NCBI GenBank assembly: GCA_021846145.1
Contig: JAJZCJ010000094.1
Location: forward strand, 1-10,847
Reading direction: 5' to 3'
DNA length: 10,847 nucleotides
Source: Bacillota bacterium
GTDB taxonomy: Bacteria; Bacillota; Bacilli; Alicyclobacillales; SLC66
This document shows positions 1-6,930 of this stretch, one piece after another. The first letter of the stretch is position 1. Each line of letters opens with the position of its first letter. The notes under the pieces were generated by a model. The model made no database searches. It worked only from the letters and a program-made list of their open reading frames with translations, and was not told the DNA's origin. The position numbers were made by a program, and so were the translations under genes.

Positions 1-20
1 CCTCAACGTACAGATTATGC

Positions 21-55
21 GATAGGTGTTAGGCAAAAATCCGCCCCCACCTACC
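21..55 (-). terminator. Imperfect hairpin after the safA-like gene, possible terminator
   Basis: Bases 21-28 (GATAGGTG) and 48-55 (CACCTACC) form an 8-pair stem, with one G-U pair when read as minus-strand RNA. It starts 13 bases past the stop of the LysM gene. The loop region holds a short GGC/GCC that could extend the stem. There is no T-tract on either strand after the stem, so this is at best a weak or factor-assisted terminator. The rest of bases 1-68 shows nothing else. Confidence 0.3.
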
Positions 56-68
56 GCCTGAAAGAAGT

Positions 69-932
69 TTAGCTTGACGATTCTTTAAACCACTTCGATT
101 CCATTTTCCACCCTGATGCGCTTTCCGTACCGTATTCATAAAAAGGTTTGTATCCCCCGGTATGTGAGGGAGGGATAAAAGGATTGGTGACATCGCCAAG
201 AGGCGGCCCCTGAATGATCACACCAGGAGGTAATGTGGGGTCATAACAAAAGGTGACATAACCAGGCGGTCTTTTCTTTTTGACAAATTGAGCGGTCTCT
301 TCTTGGACATAAAGTTTTGCCACAGATGGCGGATGCCCATGGTGCAACGGTTGAGGCATGGGCTGAGGCATTGACTTCGACCCATAATAATTAGGCGGAT
401 TAATCTGATTAATATTCAGATCAGCGTTGATTTGCGTAGGCGGTGCAATGTTCACTTGAAATGACGGTGGCAGTGCCGCAGATGGATGTTGCTGTAATGG
501 CGGGAATGCTTGCGATGGCACTTGATACGACTTGGATGGTGCCATGTGTGATTTTTGCGACGGCGCTTTGCCATGATGCCCACCAGGCACATTGATCACT
601 TGCCCTGGCATAATCTTGTTGGGATCACTAATTTGCGGATTGGCAGCAATCAAACTAGCAAGGGGAACTCCTGCGTGTTGTGCGATTTTCCACAAAGAGT
701 CTCCTTTTTTCACTGTATACTGCCAAGTAGGGCCAGCGTACCCCCCAGCGGTAGTCCCCATCATGGGTGCGCCCACCTGATGACTAGTCGGCAAATAAAG
801 AATGTCGCCAATATTTAATACATTGGGATCCACTATTTGTGGATTTGCTGCAATCAGAGATGAAAGTGGAATGCCCAGACGGTTAGCGATTTTCCACATC
901 GTATCGCCGCTTTTTACATAATATTGTTGCAA
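69..932 (-). CDS. safA: SafA-like spore coat assembly protein with two LysM domains
   Basis: The 287-residue protein starts with two LysM peptidoglycan-binding repeats, at residues about 4-48 (YYVKSGDTMWKIA...) and 72-116 (YTVKKGDSLWKIA...). Both carry the block SLIAANPQI followed by a DPN motif, so one is a copy of the other. Beyond residue 118 it is rich in Pro, Gln, Asn and Tyr, with MPQPMPQP and PPGVIIQGPP stretches. There is no signal peptide or membrane helix. This layout (N-terminal LysM, low-complexity tail) fits SafA-type proteins, which assemble the inner spore coat at the cortex interface in the mother cell. Bacillus subtilis SafA has one LysM, so orthology is likely but not certain. 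The chosen start is TTG at 932 because GGGGAGG (943-949) sits 10 bases before it. An upstream in-frame TTG at 968 has no such site. safA also lies near pheA in B. subtilis, which supports the name. Confidence 0.72.
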   Translation of the reverse strand: MQQYYVKSGDTMWKIANRLGIPLSSLIAANPQIVDPNVLNIGDILYLPTSHQVGAPMMGTTAGGYAGPTWQYTVKKGDSLWKIAQHAGVPLASLIAANPQISDPNKIMPGQVINVPGGHHGKAPSQKSHMAPSKSYQVPSQAFPPLQQHPSAALPPSFQVNIAPPTQINADLNINQINPPNYYGSKSMPQPMPQPLHHGHPPSVAKLYVQEETAQFVKKKRPPGYVTFCYDPTLPPGVIIQGPPLGDVTNPFIPPSHTGGYKPFYEYGTESASGWKMESKWFKESSS

Positions 933-942
933 GCTAGATCGA

Positions 943-949
943 CCTCCCC
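943..949 (-). promoter_or_regulatory. Ribosome binding site of the safA-like gene (decides start)
   Basis: GGGGAGG on the minus strand, followed by T and then nine bases to TTG at 932. It lies inside the longer open frame that begins at 968, so the first 12 residues of that frame are probably untranslated leader. Confidence 0.8.
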
Positions 950-1034
950 GGTCAAATGTCTTTAGCAATATATGCGCTAATAGGCAATTTGACAGAGCAT
1001 ACGGGAAAATTGGGCGGGGAAATACAAACTAAAA

Positions 1035-1099
1035 AGAACTTCCTTTTCCTCGCTTTGCGTGTGGGGGTGAGATGACGCAAAGAAAGGACAAGAAGTTCT
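1035..1099 (-). terminator. Long hairpin terminator after pheA with C-rich loop
   Basis: Bases 1035-1060 and 1075-1099 are near-perfect inverted repeats (about 22 pairs, a one-base bulge and one or two mismatches) around a 14-base loop. On the minus strand the stem is followed at once by TTTTTAGTTTG, as expected for an intrinsic terminator of the mutS2-tyrS-yunB-pheA run, 64 bases past the pheA stop. Base pairing is better as minus-strand RNA, where position 1051/1084 becomes a G-U pair, and the plus strand has no T-tract. The stem is longer than terminators need. The minus-strand loop contains CTCACCCCCAC. The rest of the 933-1162 intergenic gap shows no open frame or clear promoter. Confidence 0.75.
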
Positions 1100-1162
1100 C
1101 ATTAGTAAACATAGTTGTGAGGATATTATAGGGGTTTCGACTAATTTTGTCAAATTATCACC

Positions 1163-2038
1163 TTAACCAAGGATGAAACAGGGATAAGATCCGATATTTT
1201 TCATAGAAAAACCCTGAATGGCCTGTACCCGATCGAGTGCCACTTGCACACGGGGATCTTGCGGATCGCCGACCACATCAATATAAAAATGATAACTCCC
1301 CAACCCCTTGCGAGTAGGTCGTGATTCTAGCTTGCTCAAGTTGACATCGTGGTCAGCGAACACGCGCAATACCTCATACAGCGCACCCGGATGATCATCA
1401 CCTAATGCTAGGAGAATCGAGGTTTTCTCGGCAATGTTTTCGAAAGATGCCACTGCTGCGTGACGCAAGGCGACAACATCATCAAAATGACTCACCAAGG
1501 CAAATCTAGTCTCGTTGCCAAGCGTATCCTGCGCATCAGATACGAGCACCTCAAGATTCAATTGCTGACCAGATTCAAGACTTCCTATTGCGACAAACGC
1601 TGAATTATTCCCCTTTGCAATAAACTGCACTGCGCCGGCAGTACTATCGAAATTCACGTGTTCAGCATGAGGAAATTGCTGATATAAGGTATTGCGACAC
1701 TGTGCGAGTGCCTGCGGATGCGAGTAAACTCGTTCCACTTTTTCCGGCACTGTGCCTGATAACCCAAACACCATATGGCGAATGGGAAGTACGACTTCCC
1801 CGCAGATAGTAAGCGGAGAGGATGCCAGCCTGTCTAGTGTCACTAACACAGACCCCTCCAACGAGTTTTCCAAGGGCACTACCCCCACCTTCACTCGCCT
1901 TGCCTCCACATCATCCAAAACACGAGTAATTGATGAAATAGGTATAATCTCCAAATCGTTATCTGATTGAATTTTATCCACAAAAAAGCGAGCAGCCGTT
2001 TCCGTATATGTACCCCGCGGCCCTAGATAACCAAGCAT
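1163..2038 (-). CDS. pheA: Prephenate dehydratase
   Basis: This 291-residue cytoplasmic enzyme converts prephenate to phenylpyruvate, the step committing chorismate-derived carbon to phenylalanine. The catalytic part (about 1-183) starts with GYLGPRGTYTE and holds ENSLEG (57-62), SHPQAL (106-111) and the TRF catalytic motif (Thr177-Arg178-Phe179 in NETRFALV). A C-terminal ACT domain (about 205-285) carries GALYEVL (218-224) and ESRPT (238-242). In this family these bind phenylalanine, so feedback inhibition is expected. The length matches stand-alone monofunctional PheA, with no fused chorismate mutase. ATG at 2038 is preceded by TAGGAGAG at a spacing of about nine bases. The stop of yunB lies within that site, so translation of the two genes is probably coupled. 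It is the last gene of its run before a hairpin terminator. Confidence 0.96.
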   Translation of the reverse strand: MLGYLGPRGTYTETAARFFVDKIQSDNDLEIIPISSITRVLDDVEARRVKVGVVPLENSLEGSVLVTLDRLASSPLTICGEVVLPIRHMVFGLSGTVPEKVERVYSHPQALAQCRNTLYQQFPHAEHVNFDSTAGAVQFIAKGNNSAFVAIGSLESGQQLNLEVLVSDAQDTLGNETRFALVSHFDDVVALRHAAVASFENIAEKTSILLALGDDHPGALYEVLRVFADHDVNLSKLESRPTRKGLGSYHFYIDVVGDPQDPRVQVALDRVQAIQGFSMKNIGSYPCFILG

Positions 2039-2050
2039 TGTTTTTCTCTC

Positions 2051-2734
2051 CTACCCTGAATTGTTCGCATCGCGATAAGCGGCAAGACCACTACCGATCA
2101 CTTTAGGCACAGATCCCAAAAGTACCATGTAAGCAATAGGGATGGTCGATCGAACCAGTACGGGTTGTGTCACAAATGGCACCACCACCCCTACTTGCGC
2201 CACAATATTAAGATACAAAATATGAACTGTCTGATTGATACCCGCTGACTTCACCTCTGGGATCACATGGCTTTCCACAGAACCAAGCGGCACAATGCGA
2301 ATGGGGATGGAGGGGCCAAATGTCGCAAAAAGCGTGCTCCCCATCGTCTGCAAAGCAGGAATATATACCACTTTTTTTTCAAGCTGGAGCAATTCCTTTT
2401 GTACTTCCGTCGTCGTCAAACTTTCAATCCGAAAAGCGGATGACAGATCAAAATGAGCGCTGACAATGTGACCAGAAGGATCGTGGTCAATCACAATTAG
2501 TTTTGAAAAATCACCATTTACAGCCAGTCTCTTATAAAGCATGTCAGTGATCGCCTGCGATGCCATCTGCCTAGAAACGCCAACAGCCATCCCCATGATT
2601 TGCGGCCGCAACTGACGATCTAAATAGTTTACGGCTACGCCAAACCACCACCCAAAGAGAACAAAAAAACCCAATACAACCCAGCTTTTTTTATATGAAC
2701 GATGCGAATTTTTTGGTTTAAACCCCACGGTCAT
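2051..2734 (-). CDS. yunB: Sporulation protein YunB
   Basis: The 227-residue protein has a basic N-terminus (KPKNSHRSYKK), one membrane helix at about residues 17-37 and an outside domain. The family pattern is visible in GPSIPIRIVPLGSVESHVIPEVKSAGINQTVHILYLNI (split over residues 140-176) and in the end segment IPIAYMVLLGSVPKV (198-212). YunB in B. subtilis is a mother-cell protein under sigma-E that is needed for efficient sporulation; its molecular role is not known. ATG at 2734 is preceded by AGGGGAG at a nine-base spacing. It lies 55 bases after tyrS and 12 before pheA, between two housekeeping genes. No promoter of its own could be supported. The ending segment lacks the acidic residue I recall in many YunB copies, but that is from memory. 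Confidence 0.85.
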   Translation of the reverse strand: MTVGFKPKNSHRSYKKSWVVLGFFVLFGWWFGVAVNYLDRQLRPQIMGMAVGVSRQMASQAITDMLYKRLAVNGDFSKLIVIDHDPSGHIVSAHFDLSSAFRIESLTTTEVQKELLQLEKKVVYIPALQTMGSTLFATFGPSIPIRIVPLGSVESHVIPEVKSAGINQTVHILYLNIVAQVGVVVPFVTQPVLVRSTIPIAYMVLLGSVPKVIGSGLAAYRDANNSG

Positions 2735-2789
2735 TGCCTCGCACTCCCCTGATTATACCTGAGTATATGCGAAGCTTATTCAGAGCTTG

Positions 2790-4058
2790 TCAGGATTGCC
2801 CCACATCTAGGCGCACAAACTTGCGCTTGCCCACCTGCACAATCATATCGGGTTGCGGTTCGATCACATAATCGCGATCCGTTTGGGCTTCACCGTTGAT
2901 TTTCACCCCACCGCCCGTTATCAAGCGCCGTGCCTCTGAATTACTTGGTGCCATCCCTGACGCTGTGACCAGTTCATATAAAGGTCTTGGCTTATTGTCC
3001 ACTGGAAAAACAGGAATGTCGATAGGCATGCTGTGTTGCTGAAATACCCTCACAAACTCTTCTTGCGCAGTAGTTGCGGCTTCATCATCGTGAAATCGCT
3101 TTGTGAGCAAATAAGCCAAGCGCATTTTTGCATCACGCGGATGCAGTGTCCCTTCTTCTAATTGGGTCTCAAGTAGGTGAACGTCTGCAAGTGGAAGCCC
3201 ACTTAGCAACAGGTAATATTTTGACATCAAATGATCCGGAATGGACATTGTTTTGCCGTATATCTCGCCAGGGGCATTCATGATGCCAATGTAGTTACCT
3301 AAACTCTTGGACATTTTATGCACCCCATCAAGCCCCTCGATCAGCGGCATGGTCAGCGCAATTTGCGGTTCCAATGCAAATTCTTTTTGCAACGTTCTGC
3401 CCATCAGCAAGTTGAACGTTTGATCCGTGCCGCCTAGTTCCACATCAGTCTGTAGTGCTACAGAATCATAAGCCTGCATCAGCGGATAAAAAAATTCATG
3501 CACACTAATTGGCGTATTCTCTGCATAACGCTTACGAAAGTCTTCTCGTTCCAGCATTCTTGCAACCGTAATGGTAGAAGCCAGACGCACCACTTCAGAA
3601 AAATTCAGCTTCGAAAGCCACGTGGAATTAAAATGAATTTCTGTCTTTTTGGTGTCAATCACCTTGAAAATTTGCGTCTGGTACGTCTTGGCGTTTTGTT
3701 GCACCTGTTCCACAGTCAATTGTTTGCGCGTTTCCGATTTGCCTGTAGGATCTCCGATCATTCCAGTAAAATCGCCGATGACCAGTTGCACAATGTGCCC
3801 AAGCTCCTGAAATTGCCGCAATTTCTCCAGCACCACTACATGACCCAAATGAATGTCTGGTGCCGATGGATCTAGCCCTAATTTGATCTTTAACGGCTGG
3901 CCTGTTTCCACATGTCGCCGCAACTTCAACAACAACTCTTCCACAGGTATGATCTCTACGGCACCGCGCATGATCACTTCCATCTGCCGCTTTACTTCTT
4001 TGGCAACATCCGTCGGCATTTCGCGAAGTACAGTTTCCCAAGATGCATGTTCAGCCAT
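2790..4058 (-). CDS. tyrS: Tyrosyl-tRNA synthetase (type 2, TyrZ-like)
   Basis: This class I enzyme charges tRNA-Tyr using ATP and works as a cytoplasmic dimer. The 422-residue protein has the HIGH-type motif as HLGH (70-73, in DPSAPDIHLGHVVVL), the tyrosine-pocket segment DVELGGTDQ (205-213), KMSKS (248-252) and a C-terminal S4 RNA-binding domain (about 357-420, ending VGKRKFVRLDV). The text around HLGH (GLDPSAPDIHLGH, then RQFQELGH) and the long N-terminus match the type 2 group that includes B. subtilis TyrZ rather than its TyrS. ATG at 4058 follows GGGGGG (4067-4072) by eight bases. It is only 30 bases after the mutS2 stop, so there is no room for the T-box leader that usually controls tyrS/tyrZ in Bacilli. 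Confidence 0.96.
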   Translation of the reverse strand: MAEHASWETVLREMPTDVAKEVKRQMEVIMRGAVEIIPVEELLLKLRRHVETGQPLKIKLGLDPSAPDIHLGHVVVLEKLRQFQELGHIVQLVIGDFTGMIGDPTGKSETRKQLTVEQVQQNAKTYQTQIFKVIDTKKTEIHFNSTWLSKLNFSEVVRLASTITVARMLEREDFRKRYAENTPISVHEFFYPLMQAYDSVALQTDVELGGTDQTFNLLMGRTLQKEFALEPQIALTMPLIEGLDGVHKMSKSLGNYIGIMNAPGEIYGKTMSIPDHLMSKYYLLLSGLPLADVHLLETQLEEGTLHPRDAKMRLAYLLTKRFHDDEAATTAQEEFVRVFQQHSMPIDIPVFPVDNKPRPLYELVTASGMAPSNSEARRLITGGGVKINGEAQTDRDYVIEPQPDMIVQVGKRKFVRLDVGQS

Positions 4059-4065
4059 GCCTATT

Positions 4066-4072
4066 ACCCCCC
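4066..4072 (-). promoter_or_regulatory. G-run ribosome binding site of tyrS
   Basis: Six consecutive G followed by T, eight bases before ATG of tyrS. It replaces the A of GGAGG by G, so pairing to the 16S tail would need a G-U pair. The same form occurs before pheT and zapA. Confidence 0.65.
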
Positions 4073-4088
4073 TTTTATCAAAAACCCA

Positions 4089-6437
4089 TCACTTCAATTC
4101 CACCACGGTCACACCAGTTCCACCTTCGCCCTCCACTCCACCTCGTGTCACTTTTACGTGAGGATGCGCACGCAAATATTCCATGATCCCCCGCCTAAGT
4201 GCGCCAGTACCTTTACCATGAATTAGTGTCACTTGTGGATACCCGGCCATCACCGCCTGATCCAAATACTGATCCACTTCGCGAACCGCCTCATCTACAG
4301 TAACGCCACGCAAGTCAATTTCTGGTTTGACACCTGTCGATGAACGCGTGACCATGGTGACTGGTTTTGGCACCTTGTGCGCCTTGCGTACCAGTTCAAG
4401 CTCAGTTTCCGCTACTTTCATTTTCATCACGCCAATAGCTACCAGCCATTCACCGTTCTTGCTCTGTTCAAGCAAGGTAGCAGTCTGACCGCCAAGTGAC
4501 AACACGCGCGCCTCATCTCCCGTGTGCAGAGGATGACGTTCCCGCTGTCTTACCGATCTTTTCAGATCAGATTCTGGCAACCATCCCCCCACACGTTTGC
4601 GAATATCCGTTAACTCATGATCCTTTAATTTTTTTCCCTGCGCGTTATACTCACGCAATTGATCCAATAGTGTTTCTACCTCGTGCTCCACCTTGCGTAC
4701 ATAGGCACGCATTTCCTCCTGCAACTTGCGCTTTTTTTCGACTTGTTCCGCTTCCTCTTGTACATGCTGCAGATGCAATGTGTCCCTGAGTCGCTCCGCA
4801 CCTTCTCGCGCTGCGGTGAGAGATTGCGCTTCTTTGTGCGCAACAGATACATGCGATTGTAACTTGCTAATCAAATCTTCCACACGTGCATCATGGCTTG
4901 TAATTTTGCTTGACGCTGCTTCGATCAGTCGTTCATTAAGTCCCAAACGTGCCGCAATCGCAAACGCATTAGATCGACCTGGAATGCCCATCAATAATCG
5001 ATAAGTCGGTGCTAGTGTCTCCACATCAAACTCCACACTGGCATTGAGCGTATCTGGGGTCGTATACGCATACGCTTTAAGTTCGCTATAGTGAGTAGTG
5101 GCTACCGTGAGAATATTGCGTTGCCGCAGATCATCCAGTATGGCCATGGCGAGTGCCGCACCTTCCATTGGATCAGTCCCCGCTCCAAGTTCATCAAACA
5201 AGAGCAATGACTGCCCATCTGCCTCTTTCAGAATTTGAATGATATTAACCATATGGGACGAAAAAGTCGAAAGGCTCTGCTCAATGCTCTGCTCATCACC
5301 AATATCTGCATACACACTTTGAAAAAATCCAATTTCAGTACCTTCATGCGCAGGCAAATAAAGCCCTGACAACGCCATCAGTACAAATAGCCCAAGCGTC
5401 TTTAAAGCGACTGTTTTGCCTCCCGTATTAGGACCTGTGATCACTAATTGATGAAAATCTCCCCCAAGCCGGATGTCAAGAGGCACCGCACTTGTCTGAT
5501 CAAGCAAAGGATGGCGACCCGCGCGAATATTTACACCTGGTGTTATCGTTAGTAGCGGCTTCGTAGCGCTTAAGGCATGAGCAAAACGCGCCTTAGCAAG
5601 CGAAAAATCAATGACACCAAGTGCGGCAAATAGTGTTACGAACGCTGTGGCGTGAAGAGCAACCAAAGCAGAAAGACGGATGAGAATTTTTTCAATTTCT
5701 TTTTTTTCTTCATTTTCTAGTTGACGTAGCCTATTGCCCAACTGCATTACCCGTTCTGGCTCGATAAATACAGTTGCCCCGGAAGCCGAAACATCATGCA
5801 CGATCCCGCGCACTTGACCTTGACTTTCCGCACGAACAGCTAGGCAATATCGATCACCGCGCATGGTGACGATCGTCTCCTGTAAATGTCGCATGACAGA
5901 CGGACTGCGCAGCATTTCTTCCAACGTACGTTTGACGCGAACCTGCACCGCGCGCATTTCCCCGCGCACTTCACGAAGTGCAGCGCTGGCACGATCTAAA
6001 ATCTCCGCATTGTCATCGAGACAGTTTTGAATTTCATCATCAAACTCCCGTGGCAGTTGAAGCGCCTCACTATAACTTGGCAAGATAGACAGTTGTTCGT
6101 AATTATTTGCCAAATTAATCAATTGTCGGGAGAGTTGCCGTGATTTTTTAGCGGTAATCGCCAAACCCACCAAATCGCTTGGCGCAAGCACCGCACCAAG
6201 TTGCGCCACGTTGACTGCTGATCGCAAATCATGAGTCATCGGCAGTTCGATGCTGCCGCTGATGCGATAGAAAAACTCCCCTTCTTCCGCCAAATTCAGT
6301 GCATGATTCACTTCTTCAAAACTTGGCAATGGCTCCATCGCAACAGCAAGTTCCCTGCCGTAAGGAGTGGCACATTCCGCTACAATACGCTGGCGAATTT
6401 TATCAAATTCAAGGATATGGAAGACCTTTTCGTTCAC
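4089..6437 (-). CDS. mutS2: MutS2, endonuclease/ribosome-rescue ATPase with Smr domain
   Basis: The 782-residue protein has an N-terminal lever/clamp region (about 1-300), an ABC-type ATPase with Walker A GPNTGGKT (335-342), Walker B plus signature LLLFDELGAGTD (411-422) and the H-loop TTHYSELK (447-454). A charged coiled coil (about 510-610) follows, then a small beta domain (about 638-685) and a C-terminal Smr domain (705-782) with IDLRG (707-711) and HGKGTG (740-745). It lacks the mismatch-recognition domain of MutS1. MutS2 has been linked to suppression of recombination and, in B. subtilis, to splitting collided ribosomes. Start is GTG at 6437, with a weak AAAGGA ten bases upstream; the first residues (NEKVFHILEFDKI) align with the usual MutS2 beginning. 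It heads the run mutS2-tyrS-yunB-pheA. I could not identify its promoter in the 95-base divergent gap. Confidence 0.96.
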   Translation of the reverse strand: MNEKVFHILEFDKIRQRIVAECATPYGRELAVAMEPLPSFEEVNHALNLAEEGEFFYRISGSIELPMTHDLRSAVNVAQLGAVLAPSDLVGLAITAKKSRQLSRQLINLANNYEQLSILPSYSEALQLPREFDDEIQNCLDDNAEILDRASAALREVRGEMRAVQVRVKRTLEEMLRSPSVMRHLQETIVTMRGDRYCLAVRAESQGQVRGIVHDVSASGATVFIEPERVMQLGNRLRQLENEEKKEIEKILIRLSALVALHATAFVTLFAALGVIDFSLAKARFAHALSATKPLLTITPGVNIRAGRHPLLDQTSAVPLDIRLGGDFHQLVITGPNTGGKTVALKTLGLFVLMALSGLYLPAHEGTEIGFFQSVYADIGDEQSIEQSLSTFSSHMVNIIQILKEADGQSLLLFDELGAGTDPMEGAALAMAILDDLRQRNILTVATTHYSELKAYAYTTPDTLNASVEFDVETLAPTYRLLMGIPGRSNAFAIAARLGLNERLIEAASSKITSHDARVEDLISKLQSHVSVAHKEAQSLTAAREGAERLRDTLHLQHVQEEAEQVEKKRKLQEEMRAYVRKVEHEVETLLDQLREYNAQGKKLKDHELTDIRKRVGGWLPESDLKRSVRQRERHPLHTGDEARVLSLGGQTATLLEQSKNGEWLVAIGVMKMKVAETELELVRKAHKVPKPVTMVTRSSTGVKPEIDLRGVTVDEAVREVDQYLDQAVMAGYPQVTLIHGKGTGALRRGIMEYLRAHPHVKVTRGGVEGEGGTGVTVVELK

Positions 6438-6517
6438 TTTCAGGCAATCCTTTCATCTCTGCCAAGCCTCATGATAAAGCCCGAACTTGGATAGACTATT
6501 TGCGTAGCATACCCTTT

Positions 6518-6525
6518 GGAGGTGA
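6518..6525 (+). promoter_or_regulatory. Ribosome binding site of the plus-strand membrane protein (decides start)
   Basis: GGAGGTGA, an excellent Shine-Dalgarno sequence, seven bases before TTG at 6533. It is the only strong site in this frame and marks the true start, although the frame stays open upstream into the 5' part of mutS2. Confidence 0.85.
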
Positions 6526-6532
6526 GACTCAT

Positions 6533-6898
6533 TTGTTAGGATTAATCGTGCGCTTTATTGTTTCCGCTTTAGTATTGCTTTTTATTGGCATGATCGCACC
6601 TGGTTTTTATATCGCTGGTTTCTGGACGGCACTCCTAGCCGCCGTAATCATTGCGGGTTTAGGCTGGGTCTTTGAACTTTTGTTTGGCAGGGAAATTTCT
6701 CCCTATGGCCGCGGAGTGATCGGTTTTCTCACCAGTGCATTTGTGATCTACTTAGCACAAGCAATCATCCCCGGCATGCGCGTCACCATGCTTGGCGCAA
6801 TTTTAGCTGCCTTAATTATTGGTGTGATCGATTTGTTCGTCCCTACCGCGATGCGCGGGAATGGGCGAGATCATGATCGACATCGACGAACCGCTTAA
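6533..6898 (+). CDS. Small four-helix membrane protein, phage holin family 4 / YvlD-like
   Basis: This 121-residue protein is almost all membrane helix, at about residues 4-23, 27-49, 60-80 and 86-105, with GxYxxGF (FYIAGF) between the first two. It ends in a short hydrophilic His/Arg-rich tail (NGRDHDRHRRT). The pattern, helix - PGFYIAGF - helix - FLTSAFVIYL - PGMRVTMLGAI, resembles the family annotated as phage holin family 4 (YvlD-like). Despite the name those proteins are mostly chromosomal and of unknown function; nothing here suggests a prophage. The start is TTG at 6533, chosen for the GGAGGTGA site at 6518-6525. It is the only plus-strand gene, divergent from mutS2 (95-base gap) and convergent with cvpA (32-base gap). 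Its place is where polX is found in Bacillus. The family call is moderately sure, and the function is not known. Confidence 0.75.
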   Translation: MLGLIVRFIVSALVLLFIGMIAPGFYIAGFWTALLAAVIIAGLGWVFELLFGREISPYGRGVIGFLTSAFVIYLAQAIIPGMRVTMLGAILAALIIGVIDLFVPTAMRGNGRDHDRHRRTA

Positions 6899-6906
6899 TC
6901 GAGTAG

Positions 6907-6927
6907 GAGGGGGTACGATTCCCCCTC
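6907..6927. terminator. Bidirectional hairpin between convergent genes
   Basis: GAGGGGG (6907-6913), loop TACGATT, CCCCCTC (6921-6927): a seven-pair GC-rich stem in the 32-base space between the plus-strand membrane gene and cvpA. On the plus strand it is followed by TATTTACGTTTTC, a weak T-rich tract. On the minus strand the following bases are not T-rich. It probably stops the plus-strand gene best and slows read-through from the cvpA side. Confidence 0.65.
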
Positions 6928-6930
6928 TAT

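Noticed and set aside
967..974. CATATATT (minus strand) as a sigma-E -10 for the safA-like gene, and the similar CATATACT at 2762-2769 before yunB.
   Set aside because: Both match CATACANT with one difference, but neither has an ATA-type -35 at the right distance. The evidence is not enough to list a promoter.
2735..2789. Small palindromes (AAGCT/AGCTT and ATAC/GTAT) in the tyrS-yunB gap as a terminator.
   Set aside because: Stems are four or five pairs with no T-tract, so the gap is better read as part of a continuous run.
3655..4041. A 128-codon open frame on the minus strand inside tyrS, in another frame.
   Set aside because: It lies wholly inside tyrS, has no ribosome binding site and gives a Cys/Arg-rich product of no recognisable family.
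6487..6515. TTGGAT with TACCCT 17 bases later as a promoter for the membrane gene.
   Set aside because: The -10 match is poor, and the transcript would begin inside the ribosome binding site.
6299..6532. A 78-residue N-terminal extension of the plus-strand membrane protein.
   Set aside because: It would overlap the mutS2 start region, has no ribosome binding site, and GGAGGTGA at 6518-6525 points to TTG at 6533. The family proteins begin with the first membrane helix.
6533..6898. Holin-family annotation as a sign of a prophage.
   Set aside because: No other phage gene, integrase or attachment site is present, and the flanks are housekeeping genes. Members of this family are commonly chromosomal.
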